From: Calcarisporiella thermophila CBS 279.70
Lineage: Eukaryota > Calcarisporiellomycota
Length of the DNA: 64,000 nucleotides
Direction of reading: 5' to 3'
NCBI RefSeq assembly: GCF_041956535.1
Contig: NW_027192213.1
Span: 366,444-430,443, forward strand
The position numbers were made by a program, and so were the translations under genes. A model generated the notes under the pieces. The model had not been told where the DNA came from and ran no database searches. It saw nothing but the letters and a program-made list of their open reading frames with translations. Position 1 is the first letter of the stretch. Each line of letters opens with the position of its first letter. Of the stretch, positions 12,618-25,233 are shown piece by piece.

Positions 12618-13045
12618 GCACTTGGAGGTAATCGCTTAGCTCCCCCCCCCCCTCCTGGCCATTGTATTTTTTGTTTTTTCGCTTATACTTGGGATTCATT
12701 TCTCTCCCTCTATCCATCTCTGTCCATATTTTCGTTAATATTTATCGACCCCCCTTCTTTTATTATATAAATACGCGTCGCATGCTGACAAATACTTGCG
12801 TCTTTTTTCCTCATTGATATAGATTCCTTTCCCTTTTCCCTCGAAGTGCTTTAGATTTTCCCCCTCTTCCTTACACTTTGTATAAATAAAAGATCCAAGA
12901 CCCTCTCTTTCGTAGCAAGGCAAAGTCTCATTTTATGCTCGGAATTTCAAAAGGAGGTAAAAACAAAGAAAAATATACACACAAAAACAAACGGGACAAA
13001 ATAACTACATAGCAGGAAAGCGGAGGGGTGAGGGGGGGGATGCTT
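12618..13045. other. Intergenic space between convergent kinase and Swd1
   Basis: T-rich then A-rich 3' flanks of two convergent genes. No gene is seen. Confidence 0.6.
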
Positions 13046-14635
13046 TTAAACCACGTCGGCCTCGCTTTCTTCGGCCATCTCCTCGTCCTCCGCCTCCTCT
13101 TCCTCCTCCTCGGTTCCGCCCCCCTCCTCTTCCTCCACGTCCTCCTCGGGGATGGCCGGCAGGTTCAGCAGCACGTCCTCCTCCCCCTCCCCTTCAAACG
13201 AATGGAAAATGGTGGTCACGTCCACCTCCTCCCGCTCCATCTCCTCCATCTGCAACCGGTCCCGCAACTTGACCTCGGGCACCACATCGAACTCGTCCTC
13301 GCGCTCCTCATACTCGATGTTCTCCTCCAGCTCCTCGAAGTCCGGCGCAAACGCGCTCCACGACTGCTGTCGGCCCCTTCCCCAAAGATACATGTCCCCG
13401 TAGTTCGTCACGGAGGCCACCACCGGCATGCTGGGGTGCCACGCCACGTCCTCCAAGGGGTCCTTCGGGCCCTGCAGAATCTTGGTGAGGATGCCCGTGC
13501 CCCGGTCCCAAATGTAGATGCTGTGCTCCGCTTTGTGGGCGCTCCCGCCAATGACGTATTCGTCGTCCGCGCTGAACCCACACTGCGACCACTGCGTCCT
13601 AGAGACCAGGTCCTGGAACTTGTGCTGGAGGTGGGGATGCCCTTCATCGTCGAGTGAGAACACCCGAATGATACGGTCATTTGCGTTGACCGCGAGATCT
13701 CTACCGTGCATATGGGAAGGGGGGAAGAGTGGAAGAGGTTAATCAGCGGGTGAGCGCAGCAGACGTGGTCGCACGAGTGGGCTTACCTTCCCCTTCGGCC
13801 CAGGTGGATCTGTTTAATTCCGCTGGTTGTGATTCGGATGGAATGCAGTACCTAGGATCGCAGCGTTCACGTTAGCTGGAAGTTCCTGCACTTTCATGGG
13901 CTATCATCTCAAAGGGTCTCACCTTCAACGTGGCCACGTCTATAATGTAGATAAATCCTCTTGAATTCCCGGTGTAAATTCGCTCGCCGGTCAGGTCGAA
14001 GCAAAGCGTTGTCACTGTGCCCGAAGAGTGCTCTTCCCCCTCTGGAGAGGTGGGGATGTCTCGCTGGTGAATACGGCCGTCCGAAAGCTCCACAAGGACC
14101 GGCGCCTCCTGGAAAAGCGACGCCGCGAATACAAAGCTATACACAACAAGGAAGAGCATCGGTAGTATTCCAAGTGTTTGTGTCTCGCGGATGAAATTGC
14201 AGGGCTTACTTATTGCGCGGATGCATAACGGCTCTGCTGACTGCCGCTCCAAACCGAACATCCCGCTTCCTCCCCTCGACCAAGTCCCAAAATATGCATT
14301 TCATGTCCTCCCCTCCCGTCAACAAGTACCGCCCATTTCTTGACCAGCTCAAGCTAGTCACCGGCCGAACATGCCCAATGAGCTGGCGGGCGACACTGTG
14401 AGTGTCAAAGTCCCAGACAAGACATGCTCCAGAGGCACAGCCCGCAGCCAGGAGGGTTCCCCATCGGTTAAAGGCACACGTTCGCACCCCTAAATCTGGG
14501 ATCTCCTCTTCGATGACATCTGGGAAATCCTGATCGAATGGGTCTGGCAGAGAAGAAGTAGATGTCAATGTGAGAGGCCTCGAGACCCAGTCTGGTAAAG
14601 TTTTCCGCCACCTTACCAAGAAGTTCAAGATTCAT
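13046..14635 (-). CDS. SWD1: COMPASS/Set1 complex WD40 subunit (Swd1/RBBP5)
   Basis: Core subunit of the Set1/MLL histone H3K4 methyltransferase complex in the nucleus; with Ash2/Bre2 it activates the SET domain. Five exons on the minus strand (14635-14617, 14543-14210, 14136-13923, 13851-13787, 13700-13046) give 428 aa. The start MNLELLDPF is the hallmark RBBP5/Swd1 beginning, and it depends on a 19-nt first exon. Seen: WD40 blades with CAFNRWGTLLAAGC and LSWSRNGRYLLTG, then the conserved NDRIIRVF, and the characteristic segment NWSAFAPDF-like WSAFAPDFEELEENIEYEERE, which in the family is the activation/Ash2-binding region after the propeller. The tail is strongly acidic. It is shorter than animal RBBP5 (538 aa) and near yeast Swd1. 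Introns are 71-85 bp. Confidence 0.93.
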
Positions 14636-15674
14636 CGCCTTCTAGTTCGATTCATTTAGTCGTGAATGCGGCCGGAGAGTGAAGCTCTAGGTATTCAATT
14701 TGCTATCTTAATAGGGTGCTGCGCCAATAAGAGTTCTTTGATTTTTGCCAGCTGGAGAGCATCGAAATCGAGTACCATTAGTGAGTATAGACTACAGGCC
14801 GCCAGGGAATGTCCAGGAATGGCGCCACACCTCTTGTAGAAATAGGTTGAGACGTGGGCGTGTATGCGTAGGGGTGCTGGGTGAAATTGTATGCGCACGA
14901 TCGAGTGTCAATAGTCAACATATGTAAATGAATTGCATTGGGGGCTCCCTATGAATCAGAGATCTAATTAATATAAGCAGCATATCTGCGCTTCCTCCCT
15001 AGACCCAATTGCCGACGTGTCTCGAGATAGCCAGCTGCACAGAAATGGTGGCTGAAGAAGCCTTGGCGCTGTGTTGCCTGTGTGGTGGGAAGCCGTAGGT
15101 TCCAAATATAGACCGTGTCATGAATATTCAATGGAGGAGCAACTTCAACATATGAGGCGTCGCCTGCACACTGGGATATACCTCTCGTAGCTCGTAGTCT
15201 TTTTATTATTTTGGTATTATGTGCACCTTGTTTTCATAACCTCATTAAGCTATTCCGATCACAGCCGTTACCTTAATGGAGAAAAGCTCAAGGAGAGGGA
15301 AGAATGGGCTGAGCAGGTGCAAGGAAAATATATTAAAAAGGAAAAAAAATGGGTTGAATTAATATCGTCCCAGACGAGAAATAAAAAGGTGTAGATATCC
15401 CAAGAAAAGAGGAGGTATTGTCTACTATTGGTGGGGAAAGAACTGGAAGAAAAGAAAAAGAAAAGGAAAAAAAAAAAAAGCAAATCTTACAAAAAGAAAA
15501 ATGTTCAATTATTTAGGATAGAAAGAACAAAAAGACAAAAAAAAGGGGGGGAGAAAAGCACCGACAAGAGCCCTATGGAATTTAGAAAAAAAAAGACCAA
15601 GTTAAAAACAAAAAAAAAAAAGAGAACAAAAATATAATAGAAATCCCATTGCAGAAACAAAAGCAATACGAAGA
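14636..15674. other. 1-kb intergenic region, Swd1 promoter side
   Basis: No supported gene. From about 15440 to 15650 the sequence is very A-rich with several homopolymer A runs, which make spurious ORFs on both strands. Confidence 0.5.
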
Positions 15675-16157
15675 CTAAATAAGTGACAGCTCCAGCGTCC
15701 ACACTCGCCGCGCCCACAATCTCACAGGTACCCGCCGCTCACCGCCCACATGCATATCCACCCCGTCCCACCACACTTTCCTCGCGGGCTTCTTCCAAAA
15801 CAGCAGCAATTTTTGAGCCGCCGCCAATTCGGCCTGCGTTCCGCCCTTTCGCAAGTGCGCCAAGGCCATCGACACGATTGTCGTCCTTCCGGGATCAATA
15901 CAGCGGTAGCCCCACCGCGACTCGCGATCGAATCCCGACATGCACAGCAAATCGACCAGGTGCTGCTCGGCGCTGCTCTCCTTTGCGTGGGCATTGCGCA
16001 GCAGCGGGGTAAACACGTCCCGCTGCTCAAGCAGATACTGCGCACACTCGGCTTTAAGGGCCTGAGTGTCACTGGTATAGTCGATGCGCGAGCTGCAGCA
16101 GGAATGGTGACAGTCCGCAGGGCAGTCCACTGTTGTCGAAGCATTCGAGGCGGCTTC

Positions 16158-16193
<36 letters not shown>

Positions 16194-16757
16194 TGAGACC
16201 TGGTTCTCACTGCTCTGCGAGGTCGCGGTCGTCTCCAGTTCCCCCGAGGATGACTCGGTCAGGGCGGCCTTCTTTGCTGGGGGAATCGCAAAAAACTCGA
16301 GCTCCTCGCGCAGTACAATAATGGCGGGCCGCTGCTGCGGATAGCCACTCATAAGGAACTCGCGCGCGCTCTGGAAGAAGCCCAGTAGATAGCTTAGGCA
16401 GGCAGGATCAAAATCGACGTAAGCAACGTGTTCCTCCTCGATATCTTCCTCCACCTCCGGCTCTTCCGCCAGATCATGGTCCAACTCATTCGATGGATGC
16501 TCATCAGCCTCATCCCCGTATTCCACCTGGCGGCCAAATATTATGCCCTGAGGGAACATTAGGACGAGAATGCTCTCGGGGAGGGCAAGCAGAAGGTCAC
16601 GGTCGCAATCGAAACGCGTACCCCGAAGATCGAGAACAAAATGCTCTGGAAACAGCACTTGATCCACCTCCATAGGCACATCGTACTCGGGGTGAGAGGG
16701 CGAGGGAGGAGCTGTGGTGTAAGTATTAGCTGCAGATGTAATGACGTCTGAAGTCAT
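15675..16757 (-). CDS. Whi2-like BTB/POZ domain protein
   Basis: Single exon, 360 aa. The block FVLDLRGTRFDCDRDLLL followed by LPESILVLMFPQG is the BTB/POZ (T1/KCTD-like) fold as found in fungal Whi2, and the stretch YVDFDPACLSYLLGFFQSA is its second half; an acidic insert (about residues 82-110) splits the two. Whi2 with Psr1/Psr2 phosphatases restrains TORC1 and supports the general stress response; that role is inferred by family only. A polyglutamine run of 12 (about residues 190-201) is encoded by alternating CAG/CAA codons, read as CTG/TTG on the plus strand at 16154-16192. A Cys/His cluster (CPADCHHSCCSS, about residues 217-228) might bind metal. The C-terminal part (from about residue 230) is a helical region that in Whi2 homologues follows the BTB domain. 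Confidence 0.75.
16154..16192. repeat. Glutamine-codon (CAG/CAA) triplet repeat in Whi2-like gene
   Basis: A run of alternating CTG and TTG triplets on the plus strand, in the reading frame of the minus-strand gene, where it encodes polyglutamine. Such tracts vary in length between strains. Confidence 0.85.
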
Positions 16758-17535
16758 GATGGGTTGAATCTCTTTCTATTCTAATTTTGGTTAAACCGAG
16801 AGAGAGAGAGAGAAATGGGGAGGGAGGAGAGATAGGAGAGAGATAGGGTAAACAAGAAATAAAAGCGTGGAGGGAGAGCTTAGTAAACGAAAAAGGATAA
16901 ACGGGAGAATAAACAAAGAAGATTATGAGAGTGAAATCGAAATGAAAAGTGGTCGCGTTCGCCCGCCCCAATCAGCTTTTATAAAAAGAGAAAATCCCCT
17001 TTTTGTGTTGACAAAGAAATCAATTTGGAAAAAGAAAAAAAAATGCCGGCAATGTTCAAGATTAAAAAGCAATCCGATGCACACTAGTGAAATAGCTATT
17101 AATAATAATAAATCTTTACAACCAATATATACACAATAAATGGGCAGAAGAGGGGGAAAAAGACGGCAGGAGGACACCGACGAAGATAAAGAATGCTCAA
17201 TTAGAGTTTCTGAAATAGTGGCGCAGCGGACACTGCTGCGCATTGAGGAGCAGCGAGACCGAGATGGAGTGATAAGTCTTTCCCATCGGTGGGAACCTCT
17301 TTCCAAAACTATCACATTTATTGTAGAGAGAGTTTGTGTGTGTTTTCTTTCGATTCCGTCGTTAATAGGACATACAATCAAAACTAAAATTTTTTACAAG
17401 AAAGATAAAAACGTCTCAGTTCCTATGTGGTCAGCCTTTGGTCGCCTCTAAAGGCCACTGACCCATGGAAATATTCAAACAGTTCAAAAGAGAGAGAAAA
17501 AAAATAATAGGAGAAGCATTTGGCCGAGAGGCTGT
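16758..17535. other. Intergenic region between Whi2-like gene and TOP1
   Basis: About 780 bp, A-rich, with an (AG)n tract at 16799-16813. It holds the promoter of the Whi2-like gene and the 3' flank of TOP1. No gene is supported. Confidence 0.5.
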
Positions 17536-20500
17536 CTAAAACCTCCATTCCTCGTCCACCTCCATCGCCCACTTGAACTTTTCGCGCAAGCTGCGGTTGA
17601 ACACCTTGTCTAGCGGCACCTTGTGCTTGTAACACCACGCTGCTGAGATGCGCGGGTCGATGTAGTTGATCTTGGACGTGCTCAGGGCAACTTGCTTTGT
17701 CTCATCCTGCAAACGCAAACGCAAACGCAAATGGGAGGATCAAGTTAGCCTTGCGTCGCTCCCCTCCAGGCAACGAGGGCCTATTGTGTGTGAGGCCTTA
17801 CCTTGGTTCTCATTTGGAAATGCGTGTTCGAAATCCGCTCGTTCACCTTCTTAATCGCTGCGTCCAACTTCTCGATGGTCTGGTTCCGCTTCGGCTCCAC
17901 CTTACCCGTCTCCCGTTCCTTCGCCAACTCCTTCTCCCGCTCATCCACCTCCTTCAACCGTGCCTGTAGCTCCTTGGCAGGCTTCGCCTCCTTCCCCTCC
18001 GCAACCAGCGCCTCGTTCTCCTTCTCGAATTTGGCCTGTATTTTCTCGCGCTCCTTCTCTAGCAGCGTCTTCTCGTGCTCAACGACCCAGTCCTCCTCAA
18101 GATCCGACTCGGGCTCAGTCAAATCTGGGCGAGCCTTCTTCAGCTTCGGGTCGATGGTGAGCATGGTCTGCTTCAGCTTCAAACGCTGGTATTTGAGTGC
18201 CCGTATCTACCGTAGCAGTTGAATGGAAGATGTCGTCAGCCGGAGCAATGATGCTTTCCACCCCCTCTCAAACATACCTTATCGCGAATCTTGGACATTT
18301 GCTGATGATGCCCCTTGCTGATGGAGCGCTGATGGTTGCAGAGTACGGCCACCTCCTGGTTGGCTCGGTTGTAAGCCAGGAGTTTCTCCGCAACTGAGCC
18401 TTCGGCTGGCGTGTTTTCCAGCTGCTGTTGAAAAACATACGAGGCATTATACGTACGGAACACCTTGGCCGTTAATCCCGGCATCAAGCTGTTAAGGTGC
18501 TTATTCAGCTTAGCAGTCTATTTAATGGGGCAAGGTGACACGTTAGTCCTCCAAAAGTAGAAGACGAGGTGTATGTTCTTATTAATGGAAAGGTTACATT
18601 TAGACGGTCAAATATAGGGTCCTCATCATCTTTGTCTTTTTTGAATATCTTCAAGTTCTTGAACACTTGTTCATCGACAGGGACTAGTAAGAAGAACAAG
18701 AAAATACCAGATAAGTTAGAGACCGATTGAGGGAGGACAAATAAAAGGGGGGAGGGGGAAAGGCCGCTTCTATACCTGTGTTTTCGTATTTGATCGAGTC
18801 TTTACCCAGGAAGCTCAGATGCACGATGTTCGGCGGCTCAAGCGACACATGCTCACAACGCAACGAACAACAACCCACAGTATCCGCCTCGTCATCCCCC
18901 TTTTCATTACCAGCTCTGAGCGCAAGATGGTCAATAAGCCACATGGCCGTTGCTCGCTGTCGAGTCTCCATCAGTTTGTCCTTCAACTCTGCCAAGTAGT
19001 CGCGACGAATCCTAGCAACATGTTTCTGGGATGAAGAGAAAGAGAAAAGAGAGAGGGGAGGAGGGATCAGCTTTCGCCACCAGTGCTATACACAACAACC
19101 AGTATTTACTTTGAGCTCTCTCGCCTTCTCGAACTTCTTGAAGTCGCTCTGACCCTTCCACGAGCTTCCGGCGGCAAGGAACACGTACTTGAAAGAGTCG
19201 TTTACATTCTCCTTCCACATTGCTAGCCAAGTGACCGTCTGATCGTGAACAATCTTGCCCCACTTATGGCCTTCTGGTGGTTTGGGAATTGGCGCGTCTT
19301 TACCAATATTGATGGTGACTTGCTCAGGCTGAACTCGAGTCTAATGCGATTTGCCAAAAACAGAAAAGGCGAAAACAAAAGCTGAGCACAAGCACAAGTA
19401 TCAACGAAAAAAGCCATATGATATAGTACCTTTAGGGTGCCGGTCTTTGGATGTGCGCCGCGACCACGAAATAGTCCGGGGGGCTCGATACGGAAATTGC
19501 CCACCTTCTCCTTCCGCCCATCCACCAGTGCATACATATACTTCTCTTCCATCTTGAGCTTTTCCTCCTTCAACCTCTACCCATGGAGGAAATACGAATC
19601 AATGAGTCAGTTAAGAGCTGGGAAATCGTCGTAGTCAGTATAGCCCATTTACCTTTTTCTCATCTTTGGACATTGCTTTTTTTTCTTCCTTAAGCCTCTC
19701 CAAATGATCGTAAATGGGGGTGAAGTCACATTTGTCGAACTCTTTGATAGGGGGTGGCTAGAGAGAGAGAGAGAAAGAAGACGAAATGTGGTTAAACATG
19801 TGAATGCATTGAAGTAAGCCCGATGGAGGCGCGTGCACTCTTCAAAATTTAAATAAATGAAATCGGGCTTACGTTTTTGCATTTGGCAAGCACAGCCAAG
19901 AAGTCGCGGAAAAAATTCTCCCTAAACTCCTTCTTCTCATAGTGATCGGTATTGAGCACTTGGGCAAAGTAAGTTGCCACCTCCTCGGCCTCAGGCTCAA
20001 GCTCCACTGGAACGCCTAAAATGATTAGAGAGGATTTCCAATGATCAGCCCAGTGTTCACAAGCCTGCCATATCCAAAAGAGTTTTACGAATCAGGCTCG
20101 AACAGAAAACTCACCATCATATTTCATCTTCACTCCATGGGGCTCGTACTCGGGGGGGAAGAGGACCCCGTTGTGTTCGAATGTGGTCCACTTGATGCTT
20201 CCATCATTCTCCTCGTTTTGCTCCTCCCACCAGCGATAGGCTTCCTCCTCCTCTTCCTCCACTTCTTTTTTGGTTTTCTTAGTTTTCGATTTTTCTGTCT
20301 CACTCTCCCCCTTGGATTCCTCCTTCTTCACCTTCTTAGCCACCCCATCAGCTGCATTCTCCTTGCTCTTGGTCGACGGCTTCGATGTGTTATTTGTGGA
20401 GCGCTTTCGCTTTTTCGTCTCGGACTGCGAATTGTTTGCCTCATTTCTGGCAGAAGCATCGTTCTCCTTTTTCACCGCTACAGCCGAAGATTTGACAGGG

Positions 20501-21026
20501 CGGATTTTTTTAGCCTAAAAAGCACACATACACAGCGTCTAAGTTATAAGGCCAATCCTTGAAAGCGCAAGAAATAGCAACCCACCAATGGAACGTCTGA
20601 ATCACTGTCACTGCTGGCCTCCTGCTTCTTACGCTTATCGAGCCCATTTGTCCCACCATTCATTTCTGTCGCTAACTTGCTTCCACCTTGCTTGGTCACC
20701 TTGCGCATTGCGAGAGGGATGTCATCGTCGGAGTCATCAGGAATTCTTGAGGCAGAGCGGATCTGGGATGCAGGTGGGGAGCTTGCCTCTGAATCCACAT
20801 CTATTCAAAAAAAAACAATCATGAAATGAGTTGAATGGGAAGAGCGAGAGTAAATTCATGGGCTCCAATTCATTAAATAAAAATAAGTCGATTCCAAAAT
20901 ATTGAGAAAAATACATAGAAATTGATGTGAACACCAGGAGAGGAGGGTATTCTCACCTATTTCGCGCTTTATTTTATCAGCCAGCCTCTTAGAGAGAGGA
21001 ATATCGTCTTCAGAATCGGAGCTCAT
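17536..21026 (-). CDS. TOP1: DNA topoisomerase I (eukaryotic type IB)
   Basis: Relaxes supercoils by nicking one strand through a 3'-phosphotyrosine intermediate; nuclear. Twelve exons on the minus strand (21026-20957, 20800-20586, 20514-20115, 20015-19873, 19757-19653, 19576-19430, 19340-19110, 19025-18776, 18683-18598, 18517-18278, 18206-17802, 17706-17536) give 820 aa. Order of domains: charged, Lys/Glu/Ser-rich N-terminal region with DSDSD repeats (1-200), core starting at YRWWEEQN, with [24 protein letters not shown], the [20 protein letters not shown] motif holding a catalytic Arg/Lys region, then [13 protein letters not shown] and [16 protein letters not shown], a coiled-coil linker (about 630-760), and the C-terminal domain with the active-site tyrosine at about Y779 ([12 protein letters not shown]). 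All joins are in frame. This is the most intron-rich gene of the window. Confidence 0.96.
17709..17732. repeat. Hexanucleotide microsatellite in TOP1 intron 11
   Basis: Four tandem copies of a GCAAAC-type hexamer directly beside the splice acceptor of the last TOP1 exon; the last copy is imperfect. Confidence 0.8.
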
Positions 21027-21447
21027 GTTAAACAAATCAGATAAAGAATGGGAGGAAAATCAATATAAATCGCCGTTGTTGGAGACGAAAAAAAAAAATC
21101 TATGGTCGAAAACAAAAATAGAAAGTAGAAGAGAGAAAAGAAAAGCAAGAAACAGAGATAAATACCACTTTTGCTTGACTTAAAAAAAATTATGAAAACC
21201 CACGTTTAAGATTTGAAGGCAAAAGCAAGAGATAGCAGAAGATGGCTGCGCCCTTTAATTGATGACGTAACACAAAATCCGAGAATTTTGAAGTTAGGCG
21301 GATGCCATAGTCGCGTTAAACCGTAATAGCGAAGGGAGAGCATGTGGCCTCGGGTCATACTCAAACAACAATAGAAGCTTGTTTTATTATTTGTCAAAAA
21401 CGAGAAATAACAATGGAGAGGGGGATGAAGAGGCGACCTAGTCAAAT

Positions 21448-22251
21448 TTATGCGCGAGACCTAAGGCGGGAGGCGCGGGCCAACTGCCGAGCGTTAAGCT
21501 TAGCAACCTTCTTTCCTTCCTCACGCTCCACCGTAGCGTCCTCCTCAGCGACAATAATCTCAATGTGCGAGGGGGAACTTTGGTAGGGGTTGATGCGACC
21601 ATGGGCGCGGTAGGTGCGGCGGCGCATTTTAGGAGCCTATCCGACAATTCAATAGAGCAGCAAATGGTGAGCATTGCATTTCTGAGATGAGCAAAAGTGA
21701 AAATAAAGGCTAATGACTTAACAACCTACCTGGTTGACCTGGATGTGCTTGATGACCAAGCCGTCCACGTTCAAGCCTTTGGCCTACAGTCAGCAAAATA
21801 GACCACCATGAGAGAAGGCCAACGAGAATTATATCCACGGATCAACCTTACCTCAGCATTGGACTCAACATTCTTCAAGAGCCCCTCCACGAATTCGCAG
21901 GACTTCACGGGCCACCGACCCTGAGTGGTACCGAATTCCTTGGCCTGAGCAGTGCGGCCAACACCACCGTTGAAGCGGCGAAAGGGGATCGCACGCTTGT
22001 GGTCTTTGACAGCGGCAAGGTAGGTAAGAGCCTTCTTGAGGTTCATGCCGGAGATGGCGGCGGCAACCTCGCGAGTGTTCTTGAAGTGAACGCGGAGGTA
22101 CGAACCACGTGCCTTGGCGACTAGAGAAATGATGAGGGGCAATCGAGATCACGAGGAAAGCGTTAGATTAACATCATCGAAATTCCAACAGTGAAAAAAA
22201 AACTAACTTACTTTTAGCAGGATTAGCTGGAGTAGCCGCGTATCTGACCAT
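21448..22251 (-). CDS. RPL17: 60S ribosomal protein L17 (uL22)
   Basis: Large-subunit ribosomal protein lining the peptide exit tunnel. Four exons on the minus strand (22251-22212, 22120-21852, 21783-21730, 21636-21448) give 183 aa, the usual length. Recognised by [43 protein letters not shown] and the C-terminal [18 protein letters not shown], followed by [10 protein letters not shown]. Introns are 91, 68 and 93 bp. As in many fungal ribosomal protein genes, the first exon is very short (40 nt). The divergent partner starts 268 bp away. Confidence 0.97.
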
Positions 22252-22518
22252 AATGACGGGCAATTACTCCTAGAGGCCAAAAAAAGAAAAAAAAAGAAGA
22301 ATTAGCGATGATGGATTCCAGCCATGGCCTCTCGACATTCCAAGAAAATCGACACATCGACATCTTTAGTTTCGTGGTGATCTGGCAGGATGAATGGATG
22401 CATTCATCCCCCTCCCCACGGATGGATGCATCAACATGATAGATACCTTCACACTTATGGAATAAAGAAAAGAGAGGGGACCTTTTTGAATTTGCTCTTG
22501 GTCAAAAGCTAAAGTCGA

Positions 22519-23031
22519 ATGCTGCGCAGTCACAAATGTCTTTGTTCGACTCTCCCTCCTTCCACGCCAATGCACACCTCCAGACCCGTCGATCCCCTCC
22601 TCCAATCCACCCTCCTTATAAATCTCGCTAAATCCACCGACTCCAATACCTCTCTCTGTCTGCTTGCTGAATCATGCCGTCTTATTGACAATTATGGGCC
22701 TTGCTCGAACCAATCCGATCCTCATCAACATCAGCAATGGCTATTTGCCCGTGCTCGAGCCCACTTTGAGCTAGCCGGTGCATACCTGAGAGTGGGAGAG
22801 GTCACTCAGGCAGAGAGCGAGGCTCGATTCACCGTCGAAATCGCAGATAACTTTCTCAAAAAACGCACCCGATCCCAGCCTAAATCACCCACCAGCGAAT
22901 TAGATAAGAAAAGTGACGATGAATGGAGGGGTTTTTTAAGAGAAGCATTGGATTTGCTGGCTAACACGCTAAAAGCAAGGGGCCTGGATAGACTAGCAGA
23001 GCTTACTCTGATTCGGAAAGAGAAAGTCTGA
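22519..23031 (+). CDS. Small protein with a TPR-like helical segment, unknown function
   Basis: Unspliced ORF of 170 aa from 22519; a second in-frame ATG at 22570 would give 153 aa and starts closer to the helical part. I do not recognise the family. The centre (FARARAHFELAGAYLRVGEVTQAESEARF) has the spacing of small and large residues seen in a tetratricopeptide helix pair, and the rest is mostly helical with a polar, Lys/Ser-rich insert at about residues 114-132. No signal peptide or membrane segment is seen. It is divergent from RPL17 and converges on the cap methyltransferase. Codon use resembles neighbouring genes, which supports a real gene, but homology evidence is absent. Confidence 0.5.
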   Translation: MLRSHKCLCSTLPPSTPMHTSRPVDPLLQSTLLINLAKSTDSNTSLCLLAESCRLIDNYGPCSNQSDPHQHQQWLFARARAHFELAGAYLRVGEVTQAESEARFTVEIADNFLKKRTRSQPKSPTSELDKKSDDEWRGFLREALDLLANTLKARGLDRLAELTLIRKEKV

Positions 23032-23133
23032 TAATACTCTTTGTGCTTATCCTGTATATATTCATTAATAACGCCTTATTTTGTTTTATTTTTTAAATTG
23101 TGTTGCCTTTTTCCCATTGTTCGTCATTCCACC

Positions 23134-25057
23134 TCAAGTATTGGCAGATAATCCGGGGGCAAACTTGATGTGCCTCACCTGTAAAATAAATAGAAAAATT
23201 AGACATTGTGAGCACGGGTGTGTCCAACTTGCTGGTTCGGTTTTCCTATGTGAGCGCAAAGGAAAACGGGAAATAAAAATGAAAATTGTTACCTCATCGA
23301 CTGGCAACCTCCATTCCTTGAAACACTGTCTTCGAACCTCCTCTTGATTCACTGAAGGGCCGAGCTCCGGATTCTCTACATGCTTTAGCATCTCCTGAAT
23401 ACTGTTGGTCTGCCCGACCGCGATCTTCATGTTCAGAGCCTGCAGATAATCTAAAAAGGCCTCGTCTTTCTGCATTTCTTCCAGGTCGACGATGCCAACC
23501 ACTTCCTCTCCGCGCTCCATCGTCACATTCACCTTCAGCAAATAGTCGACCAATTCTATCGGGTTCTTTTCACGGTTTCCATGACACACTGCGTAGCGCT
23601 CTGCATTTGCGGGGCGGCTTGGCAGCGGCTTCACAATTGTAATGCGGTCAAATATGGAGTGCAGGATGTACACGAGTCCGGCGGTGAATGGGAGGGATAT
23701 GTCGAATAGTTTGCAGACAAAGACGCCGCCCCTTCTTAAGATGAGCAGCATGGAAATGATTTGGCAGAGTAAGAGACGCCGCATGAGCCATTCTTGGTCC
23801 TGCTCTTTCCCTTCGAAGCAAAGGCCGCCATCGGCAGTGACCAGATCAACGCCATTGCCGTCCGTCGCTTGGTCGATTAAGCGCGCAAACTCTCGAATGT
23901 TTTGCTCCTTCAACAAGTCCCCTGCATAAAATAGAGTGCTTATAAGCGCTTTCCCGGGCGATTGTGCGATGATGAGCCCTTACCACTTCCGTCGACCCCG
24001 TCGCAAACAGAAAACGAGTTCTCCACATCGGTATCTGGATGGAACTTATCAAGCGCCCAGTCCTCCCCTTTTCCTGTCTTTAACGAGATTCCCCATCCCT
24101 TCACCGCCTCCCCGCTCGTTCGTTTCCTCCACAAAACATACTCCGAGAAGCCTCCCGGCCCGCCACACAAGTCTGCAAAACGGAACACGCCTGCAGACGA
24201 GACAGGGGACCCGGTGAGGTTGCATAGGACATCGAGGTACGCCAACTTGACGGCCGCACGGTTAATGAAGAGAGAGTTTGAGACCCGTTCGTATGGGTTG
24301 GCCCTGGAACGGGCTGCCGTCACCAACTCGTGCGGGACGCCCACCAATTTTTTCTACCAGTTGTAGTGGATGCGGTTAGCATTCGCAATCACGGGGAATC
24401 CACTCACGACAAAACAAAATAAATGCCTTCGTGTACCTTCATCTCCATCAATCTCGTCATGACTGCACCCATAGAAAACAGATCGAAATCCACAGTTTCG
24501 GGCTAACACATCAACAAGAGTCTAAATACTTGAATCAAAGAAATTAAGATTATTTTATAATAATGACCTTTTCCCCAACCACCATTCTCAATTTTTGTGA
24601 CCCCATGCCCCGCCCGCCTTCAAGGAATTCCACACGCTGCCTCACGTCCACTTGCACTTTTTGCCCCGCTTGCTGCGATGGCTGTTGCTGCTGATACACT
24701 GGGGCCTTGTCCCTGGTAGCCTCGGTAGAGTGATGCTGAGGATTGCGTTGCTGTGGTGGCAAGGGCCTTCTTCCGTCGCGCATCCCCTCATTATTATAGG
24801 AGCGATTTTGCGTTGGATGCGACATATTGGAGGGAATTTGACGGGGTTGGTGGGGTGGCTGGTTTGAATACTGTTGAGCACCTGGATGGCGTCCAGGCTG
24901 CGGGCAGGTATATACGGAAGGAGGGGGGACGCGAAAATGCAGGGGAGTACTGCGGTATTCCGGGTCGGCATCTAGGAGAGAAGGTATAGGTATTAACAGC
25001 AGCTCTACTAACAGCCAGAAAACCGAAGAATTGAACAAGACCTGTGTATGGATCCAT
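23134..25057 (-). CDS. Cap-specific mRNA nucleoside-2'-O-methyltransferase 1 (CMTR1-like)
   Basis: SAM-dependent enzyme that makes cap-1 by methylating the ribose of the first transcribed nucleotide. Six exons on the minus strand (25057-25042, 24971-24568, 24502-24437, 24353-23984, 23921-23293, 23178-23134) give 509 aa. The Rossmann-fold (RrmJ/FtsJ) domain shows NRAAVKLA, the SAM loop FADLCGGPGGFSEYVLWR and the catalytic tetrad K-D-K-E, which I place at about K198, D316 (TADGG), K356 (VFVCKLFD) and E393 (RPANAERYAVC). The N-terminal 140 residues are Gln/Asn/Pro-rich and have no G-patch. After the catalytic domain the protein stops within a few dozen residues, so the guanylyltransferase-like and WW regions of animal CMTR1 (about 835 aa) are absent. 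The first exon is only 16 nt; one donor is GTCATT and one is GTCTTG. Confidence 0.88.
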
Positions 25058-25233
25058 CCTATTTGCTACTATGTTTCCTCTCTACTTCCCAATTAACCAC
25101 GGTTTTCCTATGGTACTTCATATTCTCGGTGCTTTGAGAGTATGAAAGCCGAGTCACACCTGCGCCTCGTTCAAACAACAAATTCAAAACTGGTATATCT
25201 TTATTAGAACTCTTTCGCTCTCCCGTTCACACA

